From Falciphora oryzae (Eukaryota > Ascomycota > Sordariomycetes > Magnaporthales > Magnaporthaceae), in contig JNVV01000002.1 in the NCBI GenBank assembly GCA_000733355.1, forward strand, positions 1,777,590 through 1,841,589: a DNA stretch of 64,000 nt, written 5' to 3'. Position 1 is the first letter of the stretch; each line of letters opens with the position of its first letter. Shown here one piece after another: positions 10,730-22,394 of this stretch. Under the pieces are notes generated by a model. The model had not been told where the DNA came from and searched no databases. It saw only the letters and a program-made list of their open reading frames with translations. The position numbers and the translations under genes are program-made.

Positions 10730-11424
10730 GCTGGGCCGGTCACAGTGAGTGTTCGCAGTAGAAGCAATAGCAGCAGTCTCTGTAGGGCCCGTGATATACG
10801 GTGCGGCGACGAGGTAGAGAGCAAAGTGGGGTGAGGATCAAAAAAGTATAATTTTTGGGGTGAAGGGCTGGAAAGGTGTAGACTGACCGAGGCCGCATAA
10901 AATAACATCAGCCCAAGCAGAACACGGTCGGTGCATGTGGTTGTTGGGCTGAGTGGTGGGGGAGGGGTCATTGCCTGCCCACTTACGCATTCTAGGCCCT
11001 CGAGCCCCACCTTGCATCATTATTTGGCGCCAAAACGAACCGGGGGCTGAGCGGCCTCCTAGGCATCATGCATTGAGCAGGTGACACCCCAGACTCGGAC
11101 TCAAGAGGAATCAAGACATCGATGCCTGATGAGTAGCGTGCCTAGCGGTAGTAGAGGCACCAAGGCTCGTACAGACAGGCAGCGACCGAGACAGTAGACG
11201 GATGTATATATCAACCTACACTGCAGAAGGGAGAAAGGAGGAATGCCCCTACCTGGTATGCATGGCAAAAACACTCGCGCGCGCAGACAAACCCTCTCTC
11301 TTCCTCCTCCCTGCAGGAGTGAACGCGACTCGCCCAGAAGGATATCAAGAAGAAATGGCAACAGATAAATTTTTTAATTAGTAACAAATACCTGCCTACC
11401 ACCCCATTTGGAACCCCCCAGTTT
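10730..11424. other. Intergenic, no gene seen
   Basis: Promoter region of the RanGAP gene and 3' flank of the succinate dehydrogenase flavoprotein gene, both read leftward. No other element recognised. Confidence 0.5.
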
Positions 11425-13813
11425 TTAGTATACACGCTTGAACGGAGGCACGGCCTTACACTCGTTCTCATCGAGTGTGTGACCGATGACGCCACGGTAT
11501 GAGAGCTCAACCTTGCCATGCGGCTTCTTCTGGTAGCTTAGAGTGTGCTTCATCCAGTTGTCGTCGTCGCGGTCCGGGTAGTCCTCGCGCGCGTGCGCAC
11601 CACGAGACTCCTTCCTGGCCGCCGCTGAGGTGGCAGTTTGGGTGCTATTGATCAAAAGAAAACGCAGTGTTAGCTTGCTGGTACGTATAGAGCGGGTTTG
11701 GGTGAGAAGTCCGGCTGGTAAACACGTACGCGCAAGTCAAAAGGTTCCTCAGCTCCAGAGTCTCGACCAGGTCCGAGTTCCAGATCATGGTCCGGTCCTT
11801 GATGCCGACCTGGCTGAAAGTCTGGTCGACCTCGTTCACCTTGCGGACACCCTCGTCCAGAGACTCCTGCGTGCGGAACACGCTGACGTCTGTCTGCATG
11901 GCCTTCTGCATCGCTAGCCTGATCTCGGCGGTGCTCTTGGGGCCGTCTGAGTTGCGGATCTGGTCCATCACCTCGATCGAGTCGGCGCCAACATCAGCCG
12001 AGACGGGCTTGTGCTTGGTGCCAGGTGTGAAGTTATCGCGGATCGTGTGCGACACAGCACGACCGAAGACGACCAGGTCCAGAAGCGAGTTGGCACCCAG
12101 GCGGTTTGCGCCGTGCACAGACACGCAGGCGGCCTCACCACAGGCAAACAGGCCAGGAACAACCTTGTCCTTGCCCTGCTCGTCCACAGTGATGACCTCA
12201 CCCGTGTAGCGAGTCGGGATGCCACCCATGTTGTAGTGCACCGTCGGCAGCACGGGGATGGGCTGCTTGGTCACGTCGACACCCGAGAAGATGGCGGCCG
12301 TCTCCGAGATGCCGGGCAGGCGCTCGGCCAGGACCTCGGCAGGCAGGTGGCTCAGCTGCAGGTAGATGTGGTCCTTCTCAGGTCCGACACCGCGACCCTC
12401 GCGGATCTCCATGGTCATGGACCGCGACACAACGTCGCGGGACGCCAGGTCCTTGGCGGTAGGGGCGTAGCGCTCCATGAAGCGCTCACCCTCAGAGTTG
12501 AGCAGGTAGCCACCCTCACCACGCGAGCCCTCGGTGATGAGGCAGCCAGCGCCGTAGATACCCGTCGGGTGGAACTGGACAAACTCGAGATCCTGGTTGG
12601 GCAGACCCGCGCGGGCGACCATGGCCATGCCGTCGCCAGTGCACGTGTGCGCCGACGTGCAGCTGAAGTAGGCACGGCCGTATCCGCCCGTGGCCAGAAC
12701 CGTGTTCTTGGCGAAGAAGCGGTGCAGCGTGCCATCCTCCTGGTTGTAGGCAATCACACCGCGGCACTCGCCGTCCTCCATCAGCAGGTCCATGGCGAAG
12801 TACTCGATGAAGTAGTTGGTGTTGTGGCGAAGCGACTGGCCATAGAGCGTGTGCAACAGCGCATGGCCCGTCCGGTCAGCAGCAGCACAGCAGCGATACG
12901 CCTGCCCGCCCTTGCCATACTTTTGCGACTGGCCACCGAAGGCACGCTGGTAGCTGCATGGATGTTAGCGCCGTTGCTGTCGTCTAAGCCGCGCATACCT
13001 CTCCAACATTGGGAGGGACAGCTTGGAGGCCAACTTACATCTTGCCGTCTTCGGTACGCGAGAAGGGGCAGCCGTAGTTCTCGAGCTCGATAATGGATGC
13101 GGGTGCCTCGCGGGTCATATAGTGAATGGCATCCTGGTCTCCGAGCCAGTCGGAGCCCTTGACGGTGTCGTACATGTGCCACCTCCAGTCGTCCTCGTGC
13201 ATGTTGCCCAGCGCGGCGTTGATGCCGCCCTGCGCGGCTACGGTGTGGGATCGGGTCGGGAAGAGCTTTGATATACAGGCCGTGTTGAAGCCCGCCTCGG
13301 CCAGGCCGAATGCGGCTCGCAGACCGGCACCGCCGGCCCCGACGACGATCGCATCATACTCGTGGTCCTGAAGAGGTTGGCCTTGTTAAATAATGCGTTC
13401 TCCTGACCCTTTAGGGGAGGGGTCCCTCTATCCTCAGCCGTCCCCGGCATCTCCGTTGCTCCGGGAGGGCCATTGGAACACCTGCGCAGGATAACCCCTG
13501 GCCCGCCCTCCCCTCAAGCACCCCGCCTCCGCCAATTTGCATCCTCGTCATTGGGAACGACGTACAATCACGGGGTATTTGGTGCTGACGTGCTTGGACG
13601 CCTCCTTCGCCCGCAGCGGCCCCGTACCGAGAATTCGAGCTATGTGCGTATCCAGGTTAGCCGCAAAGCAGGCCCCCGCCTCGCAAGGGGTTCTGGGGAA
13701 GCTATACCTGCTGAGCGCGTCGCAGAGAAGGCTCTCGTCTGGGTCAGACTCCTCAAGGGTGCGCGGAAGACTGTCTGGGCAGCTAGTCTTCTCCAAACCA
13801 TTTGGGACGCCAT
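11425..13813 (-). CDS. sdh1: Succinate dehydrogenase flavoprotein subunit, mitochondrial (complex II)
   Basis: Five exons, 13813-13708, 13639-13566, 13367-13039, 12953-11730 and 11644-11425, join in frame to 650 residues. This is the catalytic subunit that oxidises succinate to fumarate and passes electrons through covalent FAD to the iron-sulfur subunit. An Arg-rich, Ser-rich mitochondrial presequence ([22 protein letters not shown]) precedes the FAD-binding [10 protein letters not shown]. The flavin-attachment loop SHTVAAQGG follows, then [11 protein letters not shown], the substrate site [16 protein letters not shown] and [22 protein letters not shown]. The C-terminus has the family ending [12 protein letters not shown] and VPPFKRVY. 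Introns have GTATAG, GTACGT, GTAAGT and GTACGT donors. The iron-sulfur partner gene starts 1.2 kb away on the opposite strand. Confidence 0.96.
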
Positions 13814-14998
13814 TGGGACAACTCTCCACGCGCCCTCAGCGTGATGGGCAGCGCCGGGCCAAGAGAAACGAATGTTGCACTGGTCGGCGGGCGGAAGAGG
13901 GGAGATTGGTCTGGTGGATTGGCCTTTTCTGGGAGCGAGAAGGGCCGCCCGGAGTTGTTTCGTCAGTACCTCAGGTAGCTTTTTGGTGGCTCTGGCGGAA
14001 GACGCGAGCTTGACCTCAAGAGCAGGAGAAACGGAGCCAATCATAGGATTTGTGATTAGCCGAGTTGCCGACTAGGCTTGCTGGGGGACCACATCTCTAG
14101 GTGGAAGCCGCAACTCGATTTGACTGGTCTGTGCACGCCACATACCTACCTACCTGTTCCAATGCCCTTGGGTGCTGTCACATGATTCTCACCCAACATC
14201 GCCTAGTATACGCAGCTGCAAGGGGCCAAAATCGCTGTCCGCCTTGAGAGAAGATGGGTAGCACGATCGTAGCTCAGGGGGATTTGCGCTAGTACGCCAC
14301 TAAACGCCCCATGCATCATGTCGATTGGTACCAAGCAAGTCGTGCCAGGTCTCTGCGATGGAAAGTAACTGAGGGGCACCGGTCACAAGAGCCTGCCTGT
14401 CTTCGGTTGTGTTCGCTGTCAACTGCTAGATAATGCAAATTCTTGCTTCGCGGAGTAAACCTTTATATATATATGCTTGCCTACCTAACACGTCATATGT
14501 GTTTATGAATCATAGTCGCTTCCACCGTGTTTGACTCCTATTTCCTTCGTGTTAGTGCATGTTAGTCTCGCTATAAGTTGTCGCGACTCTAGCTGTCACG
14601 TGCCAACCTAGCCAGCGCTGCTTGAAAACACACCGACGTCTATTGGCTGGCCTTGCTGGCCGCCCTCGATTAGACCCGCACGAGCACCCGGAGCTGGGGG
14701 CGAGTTGATAACCGAGGTGTCCCGAAGGGCAGAAAGTTATGACGGCGACAATTCAACCCGCACAGCGCCGTGTAGCCTTTGACTGATCGATCGTTCCAGG
14801 CCATCCATCCCCTACCAGCCTCGCCACTCTCGGTTCGCTTGTCGCCGTGGCCTCCGTCGAGCAACTGGTCTCGGCAATTGGCCCTAACTCTCCCGCTTCT
14901 TCCTTTTTTCTTTTGTCTATTTTCCTTGGCCCTTGTCAGAAGCGCCATCGCCCACCGAGCACCAGACCCGACCACACACACCCGCTCGCCCGCCCACG
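13814..14998. promoter_or_regulatory. Shared divergent promoter region of the two succinate dehydrogenase genes
   Basis: These 1185 bases separate the start codons of the flavoprotein (minus) and iron-sulfur (plus) genes. CCAAT boxes occur at 14037-14041 and 14159-14163, with inverted copies (ATTGG) at 14324-14328 and 14642-14646. A palindromic CACGTG is at 14597-14602 and a TATATATATA stretch near 14464-14474. CCAAT is the site of the HAP complex, which in yeast activates respiratory genes including succinate dehydrogenase. The motifs are seen; their use here is inferred. Confidence 0.6.
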
Positions 14999-16064
14999 AT
15001 GGCATCTCTCCGCTCCACCTCTTCCCGGCTGCTCGGGGCAGCCACGGCGACGCGCCCTGTCCTCAGCGCCCTCAGGCCCGCGTGCGTGCGCACCATGGCG
15101 TCAGTGTCGGAGCCGGCCCCCTCGCAGGACGCCAAGCTCAAGTCATTCCAGATCTACCGCTGGGATCCCAGCAAGCCGACCGAGAAGCCGCGCATGCAGA
15201 CTTACAGCCTCGACCTGAACAAGACAGGACCCATGGTGCTCGATGCCCTCGTCAGGATCAAGAACGAGCTGGACCCCACCCTGACCTTCCGCCGAAGCTG
15301 CAGGGAGGGCATCTGCGGGAGCTGCGCCATGAACATTAACGGCACCAACACGCTGGCATGCTTGTGTGAGTGTTGCGACTCTTGGGGACCCTTTCTGGCC
15401 GGGAACAAAGGCTGGATTGGCGCCACGCGCCTGGGAACCCGGTCGGCCGGCAGAATGAGCGGTGCTCTAACCTGAACCGCACACACGCACCCCACAGGCC
15501 GCATTCCCACTGAGGACTCCGCCGAGGTCAAGATATACCCTCTGCCACACACGTACGTGGTCAAGGACCTCGTGCCCGACCTCACGCACTTCTACAAGCA
15601 GTACAGGTCCATCAAGCCCTACCTGCAGCGGGACACCCCCGCGCCGGATGTAAGCTGCACCCCCAGAGTTGAGCGCACGTGTTCGCACACCCCCTATTTC
15701 GGCCAAGATCTAACGCGGATTGCTTATTTCTCTCGTTTTGCAGGGCAGGGAGTACCGCCAGAGCAAGGAGGACAGGAAAAAGCTGGACGGCCTCTACGAG
15801 TGCATTCTGTGCGCTTGCTGCTCGACCTCGTGCCCCTCATACTGGTGGAACTCGGAGGAGTACCTCGGCCCCGCGATCCTGCTGCAGTCTTACAGGTGGC
15901 TGGCCGACTCCCGTGATGAGCGCAAAGTCCAGCGCCGCGCCGCCCTGGACAACTCCATGAGCCTGTACCGCTGCCACACCATCCTCAACTGCACCCGGAC
16001 CTGCCCCAAGGGCCTGAACCCGGCCCGCGCCATTGCTGAGATCAAGAAGGAGATGGCGTTTTAA
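14999..16064 (+). CDS. sdh2: Succinate dehydrogenase iron-sulfur subunit, mitochondrial (complex II)
   Basis: Three exons, 14999-15365, 15498-15649 and 15744-16064, give 279 residues. It carries electrons from FAD to ubiquinone at the inner mitochondrial membrane. After an Arg/Ser/Ala presequence, Cys101, 106, 109 and 121 form the [2Fe-2S] site ([10 protein letters not shown]). Cys193, 196, 199 and 260 bind [4Fe-4S], and Cys203, 250 and 256 bind [3Fe-4S]; the spacing equals that of E. coli SdhB exactly. Residues that change in fungi resistant to SDHI fungicides are in the sensitive state: Pro204, Asn209 and His251, aligned with Botrytis P225, N230 and H272. Introns have GTGAGT and GTAAGC donors and CAG acceptors. 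It is divergent from the flavoprotein gene and convergent with the PX-protein gene. Confidence 0.96.
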
Positions 16065-16226
16065 CCGTTGGGAGTAGGTTTGGTAACCCGGCCTGGCTGG
16101 CCGAGACTATTAAAATGGGTTTATCACTTTTTTGGTTTGTCCTGATTTCAACCGCGATGCAAAGTCGCTCGCTTTCCCTGGTCCAGCAATTGTCGTGTCG
16201 ATTCTGCACCTTGGTGTCAAAAGTGC

Positions 16227-16263
<37 letters not shown>

Positions 16264-16706
16264 CGAATTAAAGTCATAATTGGAGTACTACGGGCGCTCA
16301 AATATTTTCAACAAGCACATGAAATTATCGTTTCTTGGAAGCAAAAATGGCGCTGCGCCCCTCGTTGATGTATATCCCCAAACCCAGGTCTAGCCAAGAA
16401 TGCTGTCGCGTGCTTGGAGCCTTCAGTGCCGAGAAGGCAAAACGCAAGCAAGTATGAGTGCGTTAACATGTTCAGGTCTTGGAAAAGGAGGTATGTGGTT
16501 GCCCAACCCCTAATCCCAGTCAAGGCCCATCACAGACTCTTCTTCTAGTGACCCCCGCCTATTTTTTAAATGTCAACACTGAGAAAATCCATGGTATCCC
16601 ATTGAACAGAACCTCATCATCCCACACACCAAAAGAAAGTAAAGGAAAGGGTTGCCCGCGAAGAAGAGAATACAACAAAGAATAACCATGCACGAAGCCC
16701 GCCAGC
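16065..16706. other. Convergent 3' region of sdh2 and the PX-protein gene
   Basis: No gene. It contains a 33-base poly(A) tract (listed separately) and short AT-rich words suited to 3' end formation of both converging transcripts. Confidence 0.6.
16228..16260. repeat. Poly(A) tract, 33 bases
   Basis: Uninterrupted A run on the plus strand in the non-coding space between two convergent genes. It is not preceded by any retroelement coding sequence or by Pol III box sequences that I can see. Confidence 0.9.
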
Positions 16707-19700
16707 TCACTCGGCCAGGACCACCCTCAGCATCGAGATGAAGTTTTCCCTCAGCTTGTGCACCTCGGCAACAGCCGGCTTCTCGGGCTCGCCAGCGCGG
16801 CGCCTGAGGCGGTCTCGTTGCTTTGCCCGACGCCGCCTCTCGGCCTCGATGGGATCCAGCTCGTCCTGGATCTCAGCCTCCTCCTCGTCTGAGCCGGAGT
16901 CGTCCTCGTACGCCATGTCCTGGAGGTCCATCTGGTCGAGGCCAAAGTCGCTCGACTTGAACCCAACGGGCACGCCGTCCACGCCGGGTGCGCCGCCGCC
17001 CTCGGCCGCCATCTTTTGCCTCGTCTTGTCCTGGTGCCACTTTTTCCGCGCCTCCTGCCACCCGATCAGTTGGTCGATCTCGGCGATTGCCTTCTCCTTG
17101 CCCACGAGGTTCATGCTGATGCCGCCCTCGAACAGCGCATTGATATCGAGAGTGCCATTCTTGGGTCCATGTCGCAGGAACTCAAGGATGCCTTCGATCC
17201 AGCCCATGAGCTGGGTGAAAAGCCCGTTATCGTGCGTGTGCACCTCATGAACGAACTTGTAGAAGTTGTGCTCGTGGCGTTGGCACAAATCAATGAATGC
17301 TTGAACGGTCTGGTTAGGGTCCGCCGAAGCATCCTGCTCACGACATTGGTCGACAACCTAAAGCGAGAAATCCGAATTAGAGCCCGCCGAGATACAGTAA
17401 GAACGGCCACATCTGGGGAAACTGGTGTGTCCCGGTGCCCATATCTTCCAAGGAAAGGAGGGGGAAACAACTCACCTGGATAGTGTCGTCGATGAAAACA
17501 GCAAAGTCGGTAATGCTGTTGTAGACGTTGGCAGACTTGTAGACTCGCACAAGCGGCTCGTAGAATATGGTGAAGAGATCCCTGAAGAGTTGGAGCGTCA
17601 CAGGCTCCTCGATCAGGTGCAGCATCATTTCCTTGTCCCGCTGCCTCAGCTGGAGCTTCAGGAGCTGCTTCAGGTACGAGAAGAGCTGCGCGCCCTGCTT
17701 GAGCTCCTCGTCCACGTTCTCAACGGCGCTGTTAAATGCGACGTATGCGTTGTAAAGTCGCCCGATCTGATCAGCCGTCAAGTTCGGCTCGAGGAGCTCG
17801 GAACGAAGAATCGCGACGACTATATCGACGTCGTCGGCCGCCGCCTCCTCCCGGATGGCCACCTTGACATGCTCCTCCGCCTCAGAGAACTCCTTGATCT
17901 TTGCGACGAAGACCTCGTCGCCGACCCTCTCAGCCAGCTGATCTATTGCCCGCTGGAAGTTGCGAATCCCGTCATGCAGCGTCATTGTGAAGATGCGCTG
18001 GAGGAGCGACCGTGCTCCAAACGGCTGCGCTAGGAAGATGTCTAGGATACCCGACATGACAGCGGCAGGGTTCGCGATGCGAATGGCGTTCTTCATGAGC
18101 GTGTAGGGCATGAGGGAGTGGATCCGCTTGGCCTGCGCAAACAGCTCGGGAGAGTTGTCCTCGGCCAGGAAGAGGTGGTAGATGGTTGCCGCGACCTCGA
18201 TGCGTAGCCACTCGGCGAACTTCTGATACTGGATGCTGAGGTCCTGGATCGTCTCCTTGTCCTTGATCTCCTGAAACAGCATGGTGAGACCATTCCGCTC
18301 GACAATATCCTGACGGAACCTGCAGTGCGTTCAAGTCAGCAACCACGGATACCACGTATCGGCAGCCTGGGCCAGCCATCGATAGCTTCGGGCTCAAAAA
18401 CTTACTGCTCCATGTAGACATCCAGGTCTGCGGCACGCTTGCGCGCGATCTCGTAGAACTTCTTCTGTTCCTCTACACGCTTCTCATCCACCTCCTTACG
18501 TCGCATGATATCCACGACGTCCTCATCCTTGGGTGTGATGGGATCCCGCGTCAAAAAGTCCTGCATGGCCTTGGTCTTGGCCAGTTGGGGGTTGTGTAGC
18601 AGCGACCGTAAAAACGCCCGGAGAGATACCCGCTGGTTCTCGCGGAACAGCAACACATTTCCCTGGTGCAAAGGTTAGGTTCTTGTCTGGCTCTCGCTTC
18701 ATGATATAAGGACATCGCGTAGAGTTCAAGGGGACTCACATCAGGCTTCATCCCGGGGCTGTTACGGCCATCTACAGAACGGCCGTCCACCGATGGACGC
18801 GGGGATGCTCTGCTAGACCCAGACCCGGTTCTCCGATGATCTGCAGAAACGGTTTATCAGCATCTCATTATATCCGCCAAGGGGGTGGGCGAAGTTAGCA
18901 AGCCTCATGATGGTACCTTTGATACGGCTGACAGACAATGTCTTAACGCCATCGTAGCCAGTATTGCTTGTCAATTGTGTGGAAACAGAGGAGACTGATG
19001 ACCGGTCATCGTCTTCCTTTGACATGATGCCACCGAGGAAGGCCGACGAGTTGCTCTTGTTCTTCTTAGGGATGGGCGGCAAGACTTTGCCGGGGAGCTC
19101 CGTACGAATCCCATTGCGGAGCTTGACGAAGTCGCCGTAGCGCCGAGCAACAAAGTGCTCCAACTCCCCTTTCCTCTTTACCCTGAGGATGAATTCCTAA
19201 CCATACCATGTCAGCATTTTGGTACCCCTGGGATCAACCGACTACGATGTCGATAGGGTAGGCAGGTCGCACAGGGAATCAAGGGGTTCCTTACTGAGTG
19301 CTTGTGATGCCTGATGTTCCTCTTCACAGATGTGATGCGCACCGCACAGATGTTGGCGTCCCAGCCATTCAGGTAGTTACCCTCGGGCATGGACGCCAGC
19401 ACTCCGGTATCGATGGCATCTCTATCCACGATCTCGAGCTCCGAGAATCTTATTCTCTCCTCGAAACCGGAAGAAGTTCGAACGCCGGACACTATCATCA
19501 GCTCCACAAGCTTCTGCGCCTTGAGCGCGAGCTTGCGGCGCTTCGTTTCCTCCAAACGGTCTTCTGAAGAGGATATGCCCTTGCTCGCAAAGGATTCGAG
19601 GAACTACAGGAACCAGAGCCAAAGGGCCGGTGGTCAGCAGGGTGTCCTGGCGTCGGAGGAGGAGCGCGGAGAGGGGCAATGTGCAGCCGGGGCACGCACC

Positions 19701-20190
19701 ACTTGCAGCTTGTCCTGCCAGAACTCCTTCTCCCTGGCCTTGTCGAGGAACGGGAATTCGCGGACATGGTGGACGAAAATGTAGCGCAGGATGGGGAGTT
19801 CGGAGTCGAGAGGAGAGACCTCGCCAAATTCTGATTTGAAGGGGGCGCCAAAGCGGCGCAACGCGGTTGGGGAGTTGAGCTCTGCGATCTCGCGCTTGAC
19901 CTGCTCCGAGACCAGTTCGCGCTTGAGATCTACGTGTGGTGAAAAGCATCGTTGCCCGCTAGTCAGCCAAAGGGCCTGCCGATTTCGAGTAGAGAGGAGG
20001 CCGTGACGGCCGCAACGGGAGCTTCGAGGAACTTACAGTGCTCCTGCTTCCCGGTGAGGGCCTGGCCTGGCGGCGGGACGGTTTTGCTGCTGGCGGTGCG
20101 GATGGGAAGCTCCTTGGCCGCGTCGGGTGCCAGAGCCGCACCGTTCTCGACGCGGGGATCGCCGTTCTGAGGTTCTACCGAGGGCGCCAT
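16707..20190 (-). CDS. PX-domain protein with PXB and DUF3818 regions (yeast Ypr097w/Lec1 type)
   Basis: Eight exons, 20190-20037, 19929-19700, 19603-19295, 19196-18917, 18840-18740, 18662-18406, 18319-17476 and 17357-16707, join in frame to 941 residues. A short disordered N-terminus is followed by a helical PX-associated region (about 52-190). The PX domain core, which binds phosphoinositides, is at about 225-330 (EFILRVKRKGELEHFVARRYGDF, PGKVLPPIPKKNK). A Ser/Gly/Arg-rich linker follows, then a long helical block (about 360-800) of the kind called DUF3818. The C-terminal part is Arg/Lys- and Glu/Asp-rich with predicted coiled coil. This domain order matches yeast Ypr097w, linked to membrane lipid and ergosterol distribution. 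A role in lipid handling at membranes is inferred from that relative; the family name is moderately sure, the gene structure well supported by frame closure at all seven introns. Confidence 0.82.
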
Positions 20191-22394
20191 GGTGAGGAGT
20201 GTCGCGGGGGAGGAGGGGCAGGTAGGTTCGGTAAATGCGCCTGGTGGCCGTCTCTATGACCCGTCAATGGACGCAGCAACGCGACGAGGACTGGGGGACA
20301 GATGGCCGTTTGACCAAGTACCGTGGCGGGGCAGGGAATCGCAGTCGATGGCTGCTGAGTTGCGCTGTGGATAGCGGAGACGGGGTCGTGCGTTGCGGTG
20401 CGACGGGTCTGGCGGGCGGGTATGAGGTCAGAGGCCCTGGCGTTGTCACTCAAACCCTGCTGCTCACAGCGCGAGGACCGCCAACATACCTGGCAAGCGT
20501 GACAAGTGTAGGGATACAACCTGGGTGAAGTATACTGGAATAACTAGAAGCAATAGCGAACAGCAGAGATTATATCAGAGGAGTGGAAGCAGAGTTTTGT
20601 TGGCATGGGCTCGGGCCCGGCTCGCATAGACAGAGGCAGCAGGCGCAGGTGCACCAGGGCCGTGCCGCAGGGGTCCAAAAAGAGGGAGGATTGGCGAGAC
20701 TACGGCAGAGGGTCAAGGATCAGGGAGATGATGGAGGCGTTGGTTGCTATAAACAGAAGAGCAAGCCAGGGAAGAAAGGGGATGGAACAGAAACACAGAA
20801 TGAAAAGGCCGCGGTTGCTTGCCGCCCAAGCCCGATTCGACGTCTATCACTCGGTGTAAGTCAATTTAGTTTCCAGTCCACCCACGGACAGTAGAAGAAC
20901 GGCCCTTTTTTCTGTCTTTCTTTTCTCCTCTGAATTTTTTTTTAGTCTTCACACTCACTCAGCACAGCGCGAGCGTGACCCCGGCAGTCACGGCGCCTCC
21001 CCAATGACGCCTGCTTTTTGCGGGTGGAGCATGACGTCCTTCGCAGCCCACCTTGCAGCGCCCGATACCCCTCTTCGACCTCCAGATTCCACAATTTCGA
21101 GCCTGTGTCGGCCAGCGTGCACCGCAAAAGCGCAGCAAAGAGAAGCCGGCCATACCCTGCTCGGGTCACTGTGACTGGTCGGCGCCGCTTGCGTGGTCGC
21201 CCTGCCAAGTCCAGGAAAGATGGGCTGCTCCATTGGCATCCTTGGCGATTACGAATCCCGCGCCTGGAGCTAGCGCAACTTTTGGACTGCGGCGTCGCAT
21301 TCGCTAATGCCCCAAAAATACCAGACCCAAACAACCAAGGCGGGCCGACCGGCAGGCGCGGCGCTGCGCCGACTGTCCTCAGTGGCCCTGCCGGCTGGAC
21401 CGCCAACGACCCCATTGCTCGGTGATTGATGGCCCTGGGGCCTTGGTGCGTAGTGCAACATAAACAGGTCACCCTGCAAGCCTTCCGCCGTGGACAAGGA
21501 GGTGGTAGCACGCCTGCCCAGTGTGCCTATCACACCAGCGCAGTTACATCGCCCATTTTCCTCCGCGTTTCCTTGTCCGGGACGCAGCCGCAAGGCCGCC
21601 CCATCCGGCAAGGGGCTACCGGTCGAGCCAAAGACGGCCGGGGCGACATGTCGACTTGCGATGCCACCAGGGGTGGTGGTCGTCATCAGCAATCTCCATG
21701 CCTCGCACAGCCAGACCAGAAAGTATCACTCGCTTCACACTAGCACACTTGCTAAGCGCTTGGCTGAGGTGAGCTCAGCCTTCGTCTCACAACAAATCAA
21801 AGCCGAAAACGGGCCGCAGTTGGAGCTGCAGATGGTTGCGATGGGATACGCTGGCTCAGTCTTGGTGATAAGCACCCAGCCACTTTTCAGCCCTAGCGAT
21901 ATTCAAGTCCGTCAACCTGTCTCTTTCCCGCCCGCTGCAGGCAGTGGCCGTGGCTGGAGGGACACAGGCCGAGTAAGCACAAGCCACCCGCCTGCGACAG
22001 CTTCCACTTGTGTCCCTAACTTCCTGTCCCTGGTTCAGCCAGGAACGGTTATGTCCCTCCAAAAGACTGCGAAATGAGGCGTTCCGAATCCGTAGTGAAA
22101 GGCCGATCTTATCTGGCTGTGAACAGGCAAAAGAGGGCGATAGTTCCTTTTCTGGCTAGCTTGGTTGCATAGAGAGGGTCACTATATGCACATTGGACAG
22201 GAGATTACTTTCCAGAGCGCGGGGACGGATTCGCTCCCATTCCCGCGCATCACGGCCCCAGCTTGAAATTAAAACGCAACAGATATAAACATGGGGTATC
22301 ATATTCGCCCGTGAAAGCCGGCAAGCAGCACAGAGAACGCAAAATGGATCAGAAAGTGCAGGACCAATCATCAAACCAGGCGACAGCGGCTCAT
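20191..22394. other. Intergenic, no supported gene
   Basis: 2.2 kb upstream of the PX-protein gene and downstream of the coiled-coil protein gene. I see only short overlapping frames on both strands without domains, signal peptides or consistent splice structure. Confidence 0.55.

Noticed and set aside
12011..13093. 360-codon open frame on the plus strand
   Set aside because: Antisense to the flavoprotein gene and runs across its intron; no domain.
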